Of a stretch of 58,538 nucleotides of DNA, positions 20,127 through 27,847 are shown one piece after another (positions within the stretch are counted from its first letter, which is position 1; every line of letters starts with the position of its first letter). Below the pieces are notes generated by a model. That model made no database searches. It was given only the letters and a program-made list of their open reading frames with translations, and was not told the DNA's origin. Both the position numbers and the translations under genes were made by a program. The DNA comes from Psychromonas sp. psych-6C06 (lineage in GTDB: Bacteria > Pseudomonadota > Gammaproteobacteria > Enterobacterales > Psychromonadaceae). Location: NCBI RefSeq assembly GCF_002835465.1, contig NZ_PIZM01000011.1, forward strand, positions 1 to 58,538, read 5' to 3'.

Positions 20127-20939
20127 ATGCCTGAATTACCAGAAGTGGAAACCAGTCGCCGTGGAATTAGCCCGCATATTATTGGCTCAACGGTTTACGA
20201 TGTGGTTGTTCGCCAACCCAAACTGCGTTGGCCGATTCCAGCAACACTTCTAGCGCATTTAAAGGCACGTAAACTACTCTCCATTGATAGGCGAGCTAAG
20301 TACTTGCTACTCAATTTTGAAACAGGCACCCTACTGATCCATTTAGGCATGTCTGGTAGTTTACGTATCTGCACAGAACAAAGCCCGATAGAAAAACATG
20401 ATCATGCCGATATTATTTTTGATAATTGCTTATTACGTTATACCGACCCGCGACGTTTTGGCGCAATTTTATGGTTAGGCGATAATCCGCAAGACTCTTC
20501 ACTATTAGCCCACCTTGGTCCCGAGCCACTCAGTGAGAGCTTTACTGCCGAGCACCTCTTTCAATTAGCAGGTAAACGAAAAATTCCGGTGAAACAATTT
20601 ATTATGGATCAAAAGGTGGTGACGGGTGTGGGAAACATCTATGCAACAGAAGCGCTTTTTATCGCCGGTATTAGCCCAATACGCGCAGCTGGAAACATCT
20701 CCGTCAAGCGTTACCAATTACTTTGTCTCGCAATTAAAGACATTTTAGCCAAAGCGATACAACAAGGTGGAACAACATTAAGAGACTTTGTCGGGGGTGA
20801 TGGTAAACCGGGCTATTTCCAACAGACACTCCATATCTATGGAAAAACAGGCAGTGACTGCCCTAAATGCCAAACCGCCTTAAAATCGCTTAAATTAGCG
20901 GCTAGAAACAGCGTATATTGTCCCAAATGCCAGAAGTAA
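20127..20939 (+). CDS. mutM: Formamidopyrimidine-DNA glycosylase
   Basis: MutM (Fpg) excises 8-oxoguanine and formamidopyrimidines. After Met removal the catalytic N-terminus is PELPEVE. The C-terminal zinc finger is complete, with two CPKC pairs in the last 30 residues. The open frame extends 28 codons upstream, but the ATG at 20127 has AAGGAG in front and yields the invariant N-terminus, giving 270 residues. It converges on the channel gene with a palindromic hairpin between. Confidence 0.97.
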   Translation: MPELPEVETSRRGISPHIIGSTVYDVVVRQPKLRWPIPATLLAHLKARKLLSIDRRAKYLLLNFETGTLLIHLGMSGSLRICTEQSPIEKHDHADIIFDNCLLRYTDPRRFGAILWLGDNPQDSSLLAHLGPEPLSESFTAEHLFQLAGKRKIPVKQFIMDQKVVTGVGNIYATEALFIAGISPIRAAGNISVKRYQLLCLAIKDILAKAIQQGGTTLRDFVGGDGKPGYFQQTLHIYGKTGSDCPKCQTALKSLKLAARNSVYCPKCQK

Positions 20940-21029
20940 GTTTTACTCAAGAGGTAAATGGTTAGATTAAAAGCCAGACAATCATACTTTTTGCGATACG
21001 GGTACAGTTAAGTTTACTTAGCTCAAGAA

Positions 21030-21055
21030 AAATCATCGTGTTAACACGATGATTT
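21030..21055. terminator. Palindromic hairpin between mutM and the channel gene
   Basis: A perfect inverted repeat AAATCATCGTG / CACGATGATTT with a TTAA loop lies between two convergent genes. There is no long T-run, so it is a probable rather than certain terminator. Confidence 0.5.
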
Positions 21056-21096
21056 AACGAAGAGCCACGAGACAATAGTGCTATTCAGAACCTACA

Positions 21097-22077
21097 TTAT
21101 CTCGTCATTTTCTTCACAAAAACCACCACAAAGAGTGCGATGGTAAAACTACCGGTAAAGGCCTCAAGGGCGGCTACGACTCGCGAGAACCCGACGGGAA
21201 TAAAGTCGCCGTAACCTAAAGTGGTAAAAGTTACTACGCTGTAATATAAACATTCAAAAAAGAAGATAACGTTCTGCTCTAACGTTTGCTGCATTGAGAA
21301 AACCTGAAACTCTCCACCAAAACGCAACCCAAAGATATAATAAAAAAAAGCACTGAACACGATCAGCGCCCATGAGAACAACACCACCCGTAAAGGGTCT
21401 TCGCCGTAACCACAAAACAGATCGACGATTTTAGAGGAGAGGCGAGTCATCGAATAGAGTGGTTCTTGAAAACGCCGCATGGTTAACTCTTTACGTAAAA
21501 ATGGTCCCGCCAACATAACCAAACCTTGTTGCTCACTGGTCTTTCTTAAATTACGGTAAATCTCTTCTGCTTGCTCATAAAAATCTATCGCCTGTTCATG
21601 ATCGCCCTGTGCTTCTAATTGCTTAGCACTATTTTCTTGAATAATCGTTTTGCCTACCTTGATATGCTCTATCTTAGTATCATGAAATTTAATGCCCAAT
21701 AGGTTGCACTCTTGCAAATGAGCACAATGAATATTGGCATGTGCTAAATCCGCTTTCATCAAACTGGCTCGAATTAAAATAATATTAAAAAGATGCGCAC
21801 CACGTAAATTCGCGCGATACAGGTCCGCTCCAGTTAAATCAAAGCCACGCTGCGCCCCCTTTTTAACCAGATTCAAATTCTCTAAATTAGCATTTTTCAA
21901 GCAAATACCATGTAACATTCCCCCGTCACGTGCATGCTTTTCTAATTTTTGAGCAGTATCGGGGTCTGATTTAACAATGTCAGGATCATGCCAGTAACAA
22001 AATTCCGATGAATGGGTGTGCGTATGGCAACGATCGCCAAGGTGGTTGATATAACTACACGTTTCTTTTTTAGACAT
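21097..22077 (-). CDS. Pentapeptide-repeat / two-TM ion channel protein
   Basis: The 326-residue protein combines three parts. Residues 7-31 hold a Cys/His cluster (C7, C16, H18, H20, C27, H30) that could bind a metal. Residues about 58-130 are pentapeptide repeats (A(N/D)LxxA pattern). The C-terminal 100 residues form a two-helix ion channel pore with the selectivity sequence TTLGYGD at 285-291, as in potassium channels. A helical, TPR-like stretch (about 150-185) links them. It is likely a potassium-selective channel with a cytoplasmic scaffold; the gating signal is unknown. It lies upstream of mutM's end and before coaD on the same strand. Confidence 0.8.
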   Translation of the reverse strand: MSKKETCSYINHLGDRCHTHTHSSEFCYWHDPDIVKSDPDTAQKLEKHARDGGMLHGICLKNANLENLNLVKKGAQRGFDLTGADLYRANLRGAHLFNIILIRASLMKADLAHANIHCAHLQECNLLGIKFHDTKIEHIKVGKTIIQENSAKQLEAQGDHEQAIDFYEQAEEIYRNLRKTSEQQGLVMLAGPFLRKELTMRRFQEPLYSMTRLSSKIVDLFCGYGEDPLRVVLFSWALIVFSAFFYYIFGLRFGGEFQVFSMQQTLEQNVIFFFECLYYSVVTFTTLGYGDFIPVGFSRVVAALEAFTGSFTIALFVVVFVKKMTR

Positions 22078-22143
22078 GACTATTCCCTCGCTATTTTTTA
22101 ATTATAGAAAGAGAAAAAGGTTTTGCTTGGAAGGGGTGTTTTT

Positions 22144-22620
22144 TTAAACCTGTTTTGTGATTAGCGCTTTCTGCACACAACAAGGGGCAAGCTGGCTAAT
22201 ATCACCATTATGCTTAAATACCTCTTTGACAACGGTCGAAGAGATAAACCCCGTTTCGCCATTAGCGGCCAGCAATATCGTTTCTAATTGTGGGTTTAAT
22301 GCTTTGTTTACTTGTGAAAGTTGTATCTCATAATCGGCATCGGTTGTACCACGAATACCACGAATTAATGCCTGCGCTTCTTGTTGTTTTGCTAAATCAG
22401 CCAGTAACCCAGAAAAAGGCAATACGTGTACACCTTCAATCTGTTGTGTCGCTTCTGTCACCAGCGCACAACGTGTTTGCAAATCAAAAAGTGTATTCTT
22501 GGTTTCATTTTTAGCAACGCCAACAATAACGCGATCCGCCAATCGTGAAGCGCGTATAATGAGGTCAAGGTGACCATTGGTGATCGGGTCAAAAGAGCCT
22601 GGAAAAATAACCGTTTTCAT
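22144..22620 (-). CDS. coaD: Phosphopantetheine adenylyltransferase
   Basis: CoaD transfers AMP from ATP to 4'-phosphopantetheine, the penultimate step of CoA synthesis. The 158-residue protein shows the nucleotidyltransferase motif GSFDPITNGH (8-17) and the late ISSTVVKE motif. The usual IRGIRG stretch is also present. It lies 9 bp after a small membrane-protein gene. Confidence 0.97.
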   Translation of the reverse strand: MKTVIFPGSFDPITNGHLDLIIRASRLADRVIVGVAKNETKNTLFDLQTRCALVTEATQQIEGVHVLPFSGLLADLAKQQEAQALIRGIRGTTDADYEIQLSQVNKALNPQLETILLAANGETGFISSTVVKEVFKHNGDISQLAPCCVQKALITKQV

Positions 22621-22629
22621 TGATACCCT

Positions 22630-22863
22630 CTACTTTACAACTGCGTCATTAATCTCTTTGAGTTCATCACGGGCAGACTCTGCATTCCAATAAAAGCTAT
22701 ACCAAGGCTCAGGGTTCTCCTCAGATCGAAACGTCGCTTTAGGGAACTCAATGGATATATGGTTATCTTCAAAGGAGTAAACGGATGCTCCGACCTTAAC
22801 ATCGCTGGCTAACCAAAAGACAATAAAAAGTACTAATGGGTAGATAAAAAATAGTTTAAACAT
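22630..22863 (-). CDS. Small membrane-anchored hypothetical protein
   Basis: The 77-residue protein has an N-terminal hydrophobic helix (about 3-19) that could be an uncleaved anchor or a signal peptide, followed by a short acidic soluble part. GGAAGCAC precedes the ATG. It is probably co-transcribed with coaD. No family is recognised. Confidence 0.55.
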   Translation of the reverse strand: MFKLFFIYPLVLFIVFWLASDVKVGASVYSFEDNHISIEFPKATFRSEENPEPWYSFYWNAESARDELKEINDAVVK

Positions 22864-23129
22864 TGTGCTTCCTTTACGCTTGTCGAAACAGTTTATTTCC
22901 CTTAAGACAAGTTATTGTTTAATTAAATGATGGTATTTTTCTATCATTATTTATTACGATTATCTCAACAACCATTCACTATTTCCAATAAAAAATAAAA
23001 AGCTATTTAAAACAAATGATTATTTACAATCGTCAAAAATAAGCCAAAAGTTGCATCATTAATGCTTTTTTTCCCAGCAATCTGCTCTATCTTTAAAGGT
23101 ATCATTTCAGTGCACAGGAGAAAATACTC

Positions 23130-23306
23130 ATGACCTATAACAAAATTATTGTTAGTGAAGCGATGAAAAGTACGTTTCTAACCTTGGCATTATTTACCCT
23201 GTTTGATCTCTTTATTCAGGGCTATAGCAATTACCACAATTGGATTATCTGCTTATATATCGTTTTATTTAGCGTTTATTACCTACTTGCTAAGCGATTC
23301 CTATAG
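23130..23306 (+). CDS. Small two-helix membrane protein
   Basis: A 58-codon frame starts MTYNKIIVSEAMKST with CAGGAG seven bases ahead of the ATG. Residues about 15-31 and 37-54 form two hydrophobic helices, and the end is basic (AKRFL). The stop is 1 bp before the end of convergent cyaY. Good ribosome site and hairpin-like topology favour a real gene; it resembles nothing I can name. Confidence 0.55.
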   Translation: MTYNKIIVSEAMKSTFLTLALFTLFDLFIQGYSNYHNWIICLYIVLFSVYYLLAKRFL

Positions 23307-23307
23307 C

Positions 23308-23622
23308 TTAAGTAAAACTTACTGTTTCTTGAGATTGCTTAAAAATAGCTTGCGATAAAAACGTTAAAAATTCATCACCACTGCGATCATCAATCCATTG
23401 ACCATCCACATAATCATAATGATGGCCATTTTCTAATGTCGCCAACCACACTTGATGCAAAGGTTGTTGGCGATTAATAATCAGCTTACTACGATTTTCG
23501 AACTCTAAGGTTAGCAACCCTCCATTTTGGTCATAATCTACGTCTGCACCAGATTCTTCAATACAATCTTCTATGGTTTGGTACAACTCATCTGCTAATT
23601 GTTGAAATTGACTGTCATTCAC
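23308..23622 (-). CDS. cyaY: Frataxin-like protein CyaY
   Basis: CyaY binds iron and modulates IscS during iron-sulfur cluster assembly. The 104 residues have the acidic first helix (E/D-rich, residues 10-30), the LTLEFEN strand and the conserved QVWLA stretch. It is divergent from lptM-lysA, which is the standard gammaproteobacterial arrangement. Confidence 0.96.
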   Translation of the reverse strand: MNDSQFQQLADELYQTIEDCIEESGADVDYDQNGGLLTLEFENRSKLIINRQQPLHQVWLATLENGHHYDYVDGQWIDDRSGDEFLTFLSQAIFKQSQETVSFT

Positions 23623-23694
23623 GATCTATCTCCTTTGCTTTTTAACACTGAAGTGCGATTATAGAGGGCTAAAATTATTTAACTAGGATAAGCG

Positions 23695-23868
23695 ATGAAA
23701 AAGCTAAATTTATTATTAATACCCGTGCTTTTTTCAAGTTTATTAGTTGGTTGTGGCATGAAAGGACCACTTTATCGTGCTCCTGAAACACCAACAGTAG
23801 AAAAACAACCACCAGCACCAGAAAAAACGATAGCAGAGCAAAATAGTGAAACGCTTGAAGATGAGTAA
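23695..23868 (+). CDS. lptM: Lipoprotein LptM (YifL)
   Basis: A 57-residue lipoprotein precursor. The signal ends LLVGC with the lipidated cysteine at residue 19, followed by the family hallmark GMKGPLY and a Pro/Glu-rich tail. In E. coli LptM (formerly YifL) aids assembly of the LptD-LptE outer-membrane complex. It lies just before lysA and is divergent from cyaY, exactly the conserved context. Confidence 0.92.
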   Translation: MKKLNLLLIPVLFSSLLVGCGMKGPLYRAPETPTVEKQPPAPEKTIAEQNSETLEDE

Positions 23869-23956
23869 CCAATCACTCAAGATTGTGCTTATTTATTAGC
23901 TATTACATAATTCACTCTCTACTTTATAAATTCAAGAAAATAAAAAGGATTTAACA

Positions 23957-25219
23957 TTGGATCACTTTAATTATCAAAATGATGGCCGTCTTTTTGTTGA
24001 AGGACTTCCTATCGAAGACGTTATCGCAAAATCAGGTACGCCTGCTTACATCTATTCTCGTGCGACGATTGAACGTCACTGGAAGGGTTTTGATGAAGCA
24101 GCGGGTAGCCATCCCCACCTAATCTGTTATGCGGTTAAAGCAAACTCTAATCTGGGTGTCTTAAACCTAATGGCGCGATTAGGATCCGGTTTTGATATTG
24201 TCTCTGTGGGTGAATTATTACGTGTTATTCAAGCCGGTGGCGATCCTAAAAAAGTTGTTTTTTCAGGTGTAGGTAAAACAGAAGTTGAAATAGCGACAGC
24301 TCTTCAAGCAGGCATCTACTGCTTCAATATTGAATCAATTTCTGAGCTGTACCGAATTAATGACGTCGCCGGCACATTAAATATGCAAGCGCCTATTTCT
24401 ATTCGTATTAACCCCAATATTGATGCTGGTACACATCCTTATATCTCAACAGGCTTAAAAGAGAATAAGTTTGGTATCGATATCGAGCAAGCTTCAACTG
24501 TTTATCATTTAGCAAACGATCTTGAGTTTATTGAAGTAAAAGGTGTTGATTGTCATATCGGCTCACAAATTACTGAAGTAGCCCCTTTTATCGAAGCATT
24601 AGATAAACTACTTATTTTAATTGACCAACTTGAAGAGAAAGGGATCAGCATTAGCCACCTTGACCTTGGTGGCGGTTTAGGTGTCCCTTATGACGCAGAA
24701 AAACCACCAGAGCCAAAAGAGTACATGAATGCGGTTATCGAAAGAATGGGGGATCGTCAGCTTAAACTCCTATTTGAACCGGGTCGCGCGATCATGGCAA
24801 ATGCAGGTATTCTAGTGACTAAAGTTGAGTTCTTAAAAATCAACGACCATAAGAGCTTTGCCATTGTAGATGCTGCCATGAATGACCTCATTCGCCCAGC
24901 TTTATACAGCGCTTGGCAAAATATTATTCCACTGAACAATACTTTTACAGAGTCAGAAACTCGCCCACTACGTAACTATGATATCGTTGGGCCTATCTGT
25001 GAAACAGGGGATTTCTTAGGTAAAGATCGTCAACTTGCATTAGCAGAGGGTGATTATCTAGCTGTTCGTAGTGCTGGTGCATACGGCGCGACCATGAGTT
25101 CAAACTATAATTCACGTTGTCGCCCTGCCGAAGTGATGGTGGACGGTGAAAAAGCCTTTATCGTACGTGAACGTGAAGAGCACCGCACATTATGGGCGGG
25201 CGAGCACATTTTACCATAG
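23957..25219 (+). CDS. lysA: Diaminopimelate decarboxylase
   Basis: LysA decarboxylates meso-diaminopimelate to L-lysine with PLP. The PLP lysine is K61 in YAVKANSN. The HIGSQ, GGGLGVPY and EPGR motifs of the alanine-racemase-like barrel follow, and the C-terminal CETGD motif is present. The start is TTG with AAAAGGAT ahead; the resulting N-terminus MDHFNYQ fits relatives. It is followed by dapF, which makes its substrate. Confidence 0.97.
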   Translation: MDHFNYQNDGRLFVEGLPIEDVIAKSGTPAYIYSRATIERHWKGFDEAAGSHPHLICYAVKANSNLGVLNLMARLGSGFDIVSVGELLRVIQAGGDPKKVVFSGVGKTEVEIATALQAGIYCFNIESISELYRINDVAGTLNMQAPISIRINPNIDAGTHPYISTGLKENKFGIDIEQASTVYHLANDLEFIEVKGVDCHIGSQITEVAPFIEALDKLLILIDQLEEKGISISHLDLGGGLGVPYDAEKPPEPKEYMNAVIERMGDRQLKLLFEPGRAIMANAGILVTKVEFLKINDHKSFAIVDAAMNDLIRPALYSAWQNIIPLNNTFTESETRPLRNYDIVGPICETGDFLGKDRQLALAEGDYLAVRSAGAYGATMSSNYNSRCRPAEVMVDGEKAFIVREREEHRTLWAGEHILP

Positions 25220-25229
25220 AGATAAAATC

Positions 25230-25265
25230 GCCATTTAAGCTAACCTCAGTGTCCGCTTAAATGGC
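25230..25265 (+). terminator. Hairpin between lysA and dapF
   Basis: The 11-bp arms GCCATTTAAGC (25230-25240) and GCTTAAATGGC (25255-25265) lie 10 bp after the lysA stop. There is no strong T-run, so it may be a weak terminator or a processing/stability hairpin. Confidence 0.45.
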
Positions 25266-25327
25266 TTAACAACCTGTATTTATTAAAAACAGTATTACGT
25301 TAGAAAATAGATGGAAATAGAATAGAG

Positions 25328-26155
25328 ATGAACATCCAGTTTTCAAAAATGCACGGCTTAGGCAATGACTTCATGGTCATTGATAATGTCACTCAAAATG
25401 TTTTCCTCTCTAAGGATGCAATCCGTCGTTTAGCCGATCGTAATTTTGGTATCGGATTTGACCAATTATTAATGGTTGAAGCCCCCTATGATCCCGATTT
25501 AGATTTTCATTATCGTATTTATAATGCTGATGGCAGTGAGGTTGAGCAATGTGGCAATGGCGCTCGATGTTTTGCACGTTTTGTAAAACTCAAAGGGTTA
25601 ACACAGAAACGCGTGATTAACGTGAGCACTGCAAAAGGAAAAATTCAGCTTAAAATCGAGCAAGATGGCAATATCACTGTAGATATGGGGAAGCCTATTT
25701 TAGAGCCAGCAAAAATCCCTTTTGAAGCGCAGAAAGAAGAAAAAACCTATATTTTACGCGTCGAAGACCATACCGTTTTATGTGGTGCTGTTTCAATGGG
25801 CAACCCACACTGTGTAGTGCTAGTCGATGATATTGACAACGCCCCAGTAGAGACTCTTGGTCCATTATTAGAAAAGCATGAGCGCTTCCCTAATAAAGTG
25901 AATGTTGGGTTTTTACAAGTGATCAGCCGCGACTTTGCCAAACTACGTGTTTGGGAGCGAGGGGTTGGTGAAACGCTAGCGTGTGGCACTGGTGCATGTG
26001 CGGCTGCAGTTATCGGCCAATTACAAGGCCACCTAGACACGCATTGTTCCATTGAACTTCCAGGCGGAAAACTAAAGTTTTTCTGGCAACCGGGACAAAA
26101 CGTGCGCATGACAGGAGCAGCAGAGTTTGTATTTGATGGGCAAATTCAAGTTTAA
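25328..26155 (+). CDS. dapF: Diaminopimelate epimerase
   Basis: DapF interconverts LL- and meso-diaminopimelate. The two catalytic cysteines are visible: C75 in EQCGNGARC and about C219 in ACGTGACA. The length of 275 is normal. It follows lysA and precedes xerC. The DUF484 gene that commonly sits between dapF and xerC in relatives is not present here. Confidence 0.97.
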   Translation: MNIQFSKMHGLGNDFMVIDNVTQNVFLSKDAIRRLADRNFGIGFDQLLMVEAPYDPDLDFHYRIYNADGSEVEQCGNGARCFARFVKLKGLTQKRVINVSTAKGKIQLKIEQDGNITVDMGKPILEPAKIPFEAQKEEKTYILRVEDHTVLCGAVSMGNPHCVVLVDDIDNAPVETLGPLLEKHERFPNKVNVGFLQVISRDFAKLRVWERGVGETLACGTGACAAAVIGQLQGHLDTHCSIELPGGKLKFFWQPGQNVRMTGAAEFVFDGQIQV

Positions 26156-26157
26156 AA

Positions 26158-26191
26158 AAGTAGACAGATTGGTTTTCATCTCTGTCTACTT
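26158..26191 (+). terminator. Hairpin between dapF and xerC
   Basis: The arms AAGTAGACAGA (26158-26168) and TCTGTCTACTT (26181-26191) enclose a 12-nt loop. No T-run follows, so it may only partly terminate transcription into xerC. Confidence 0.45.
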
Positions 26192-26218
26192 AGCGACTTA
26201 CTGTTTACCGTCTTAATA

Positions 26219-27118
26219 ATGAAATCGTTACAGCAGCCCATTGAAGAGTACTTAAACCACCTTGCCAGTCAACGTGGTTTAAGTCCTGTGACCATTACAA
26301 ACTATCGCCGTCATTTAATAGAGTTTACCAACCAGTTAATTGGCAAACAGGTAAATGAATGGATTGAACTAGATAGTAATCACGTACGCTTAATGGTGAA
26401 AGAGCTCAACCATAGTGGTATCAAAGCGCGTTCCATCGCAACAAAGTTGTCTTCATTACGATCATTTTTAGAGTTTCTCGTACAAAATGAAGTGCTTACT
26501 TTCAATCCCGCTAAAGGCGTTGCGGCTCCCAAATTAGATAAACCACTACCTAAAAACATCTCTGTTGATGAAGTCTTTCAGTTACTCGACATTGATGACC
26601 AAGACCCGCTAAGTGTACGAGATCAAGCGATGATGGAATTAATGTATTCCTCTGGTTTAAGGTTAAGTGAGTTAGTGGGCATTAACTTAAAAGATGTAAA
26701 ATTACGTGAAAAAGAGATAATGGTACTGGGTAAAGGTAGTAAACAACGCTTACTGCCGATCACTCAGAAAGCGGTGCTGACGCTACACGCATGGTTAAAG
26801 TTACGCCCTGAATTTTGTGAAGCAGGAGAAACCGCTCTGTTTACCTCTAAACTTAAAAAGCGCATTTCCGTGCGTAGCGTACAGGCGCGTATGGAAAAGT
26901 GGGGATTACAGCAAAACTTAGCAAGCCACCTTAATCCGCATAAGTTACGCCACTCTTTTGCCACTCACATGCTCGAATCGAGTGGCAACTTACGTGCAGT
27001 ACAAACACTTTTAGGTCATGCAGATTTAGCCACAACACAAGTGTATACACACCTTGACTTTCAACATCTTGCAGAGGTGTACGATAAAGCACACCCTCGC
27101 TCTAAACGGAAAAAATAA
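26219..27118 (+). CDS. xerC: Tyrosine recombinase XerC
   Basis: XerC acts with XerD at dif to resolve chromosome dimers. The catalytic set is complete: R148 (GLRLSEL), K172, H241 and R244 (HKLRHSF), H267 (GHADL) and Y276 (TTQVYTH). The N-terminal SAM-like core-binding domain spans about 1-95. The length of 299 is normal. Its stop overlaps the start of yigB. Confidence 0.96.
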   Translation: MKSLQQPIEEYLNHLASQRGLSPVTITNYRRHLIEFTNQLIGKQVNEWIELDSNHVRLMVKELNHSGIKARSIATKLSSLRSFLEFLVQNEVLTFNPAKGVAAPKLDKPLPKNISVDEVFQLLDIDDQDPLSVRDQAMMELMYSSGLRLSELVGINLKDVKLREKEIMVLGKGSKQRLLPITQKAVLTLHAWLKLRPEFCEAGETALFTSKLKKRISVRSVQARMEKWGLQQNLASHLNPHKLRHSFATHMLESSGNLRAVQTLLGHADLATTQVYTHLDFQHLAEVYDKAHPRSKRKK

Positions 27119-27831
27119 TGAAATTTTATCGACCATTAAAACCTTTTAAAGCGATCAGCTTTGATCTTGATGACACGTTATATGACAACCACCCGATCAT
27201 CAAAAAGGCGGAACAGGACTTTCTCATCTATTTAAACCAATCCTATCCAGAGCTGAGTGAATTAGATGCCCGTCAATGGCGGTTATATAAAAACCACGTG
27301 GTACGAGAAAAGCCACAATTAGCTGAAGATGTTTCATTATTACGTATTGAAATTTTAAAGCGTGTAATGACTATTTTTGGCATTGCTGAATATAAAGCGA
27401 TTGAATACGCACCTATTGCCTTTGCTGAGTTCTTGCGTTTACGCAGTAACTTCACGGTGCCACCTGAAAGTTTATGCTTGCTTGATAAATTGGCTGAACA
27501 TTACCCTTTAATCGCGATAACCAATGGCAATGTTGATGAGAAACAGATCGGTCTCGATAATAAATTTCAATTCATTCTCAAAGCAGGTGCTCCTTTTAAA
27601 GCCAAACCACATCACGATCTTTTTGTAGAAGCGGCTCACCGACTAAACATTGAAGTCAGTGATATTCTACATATTGGCGATCACCTCATCAGTGATGTCT
27701 TTGGCGCGCAACACAGCGGAGCACAAGCAGTTTGGTTGAATGAACACAAACAGTCGCTCACTGGTGCAAGGTTATTACCAACGGTTGAAATTACCCATAT
27801 TAATACACTATACTCACTCATCACTGAATAA
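27118..27831 (+). CDS. yigB: HAD-family phosphatase YigB
   Basis: YigB is a haloacid-dehalogenase-type phosphatase; the E. coli enzyme acts on FMN and other phosphates. Motif I is FDLDDTLYD (15-23), motif II includes the ITNGN stretch, and motif IV is GDHLISDVFGA. It overlaps xerC by 1 bp and is followed by uvrD after 16 bp, the classical xerC-yigB-uvrD operon. Confidence 0.93.
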   Translation: MKFYRPLKPFKAISFDLDDTLYDNHPIIKKAEQDFLIYLNQSYPELSELDARQWRLYKNHVVREKPQLAEDVSLLRIEILKRVMTIFGIAEYKAIEYAPIAFAEFLRLRSNFTVPPESLCLLDKLAEHYPLIAITNGNVDEKQIGLDNKFQFILKAGAPFKAKPHHDLFVEAAHRLNIEVSDILHIGDHLISDVFGAQHSGAQAVWLNEHKQSLTGARLLPTVEITHINTLYSLITE

Positions 27832-27847
27832 ATAAACAGGCTTTTTT

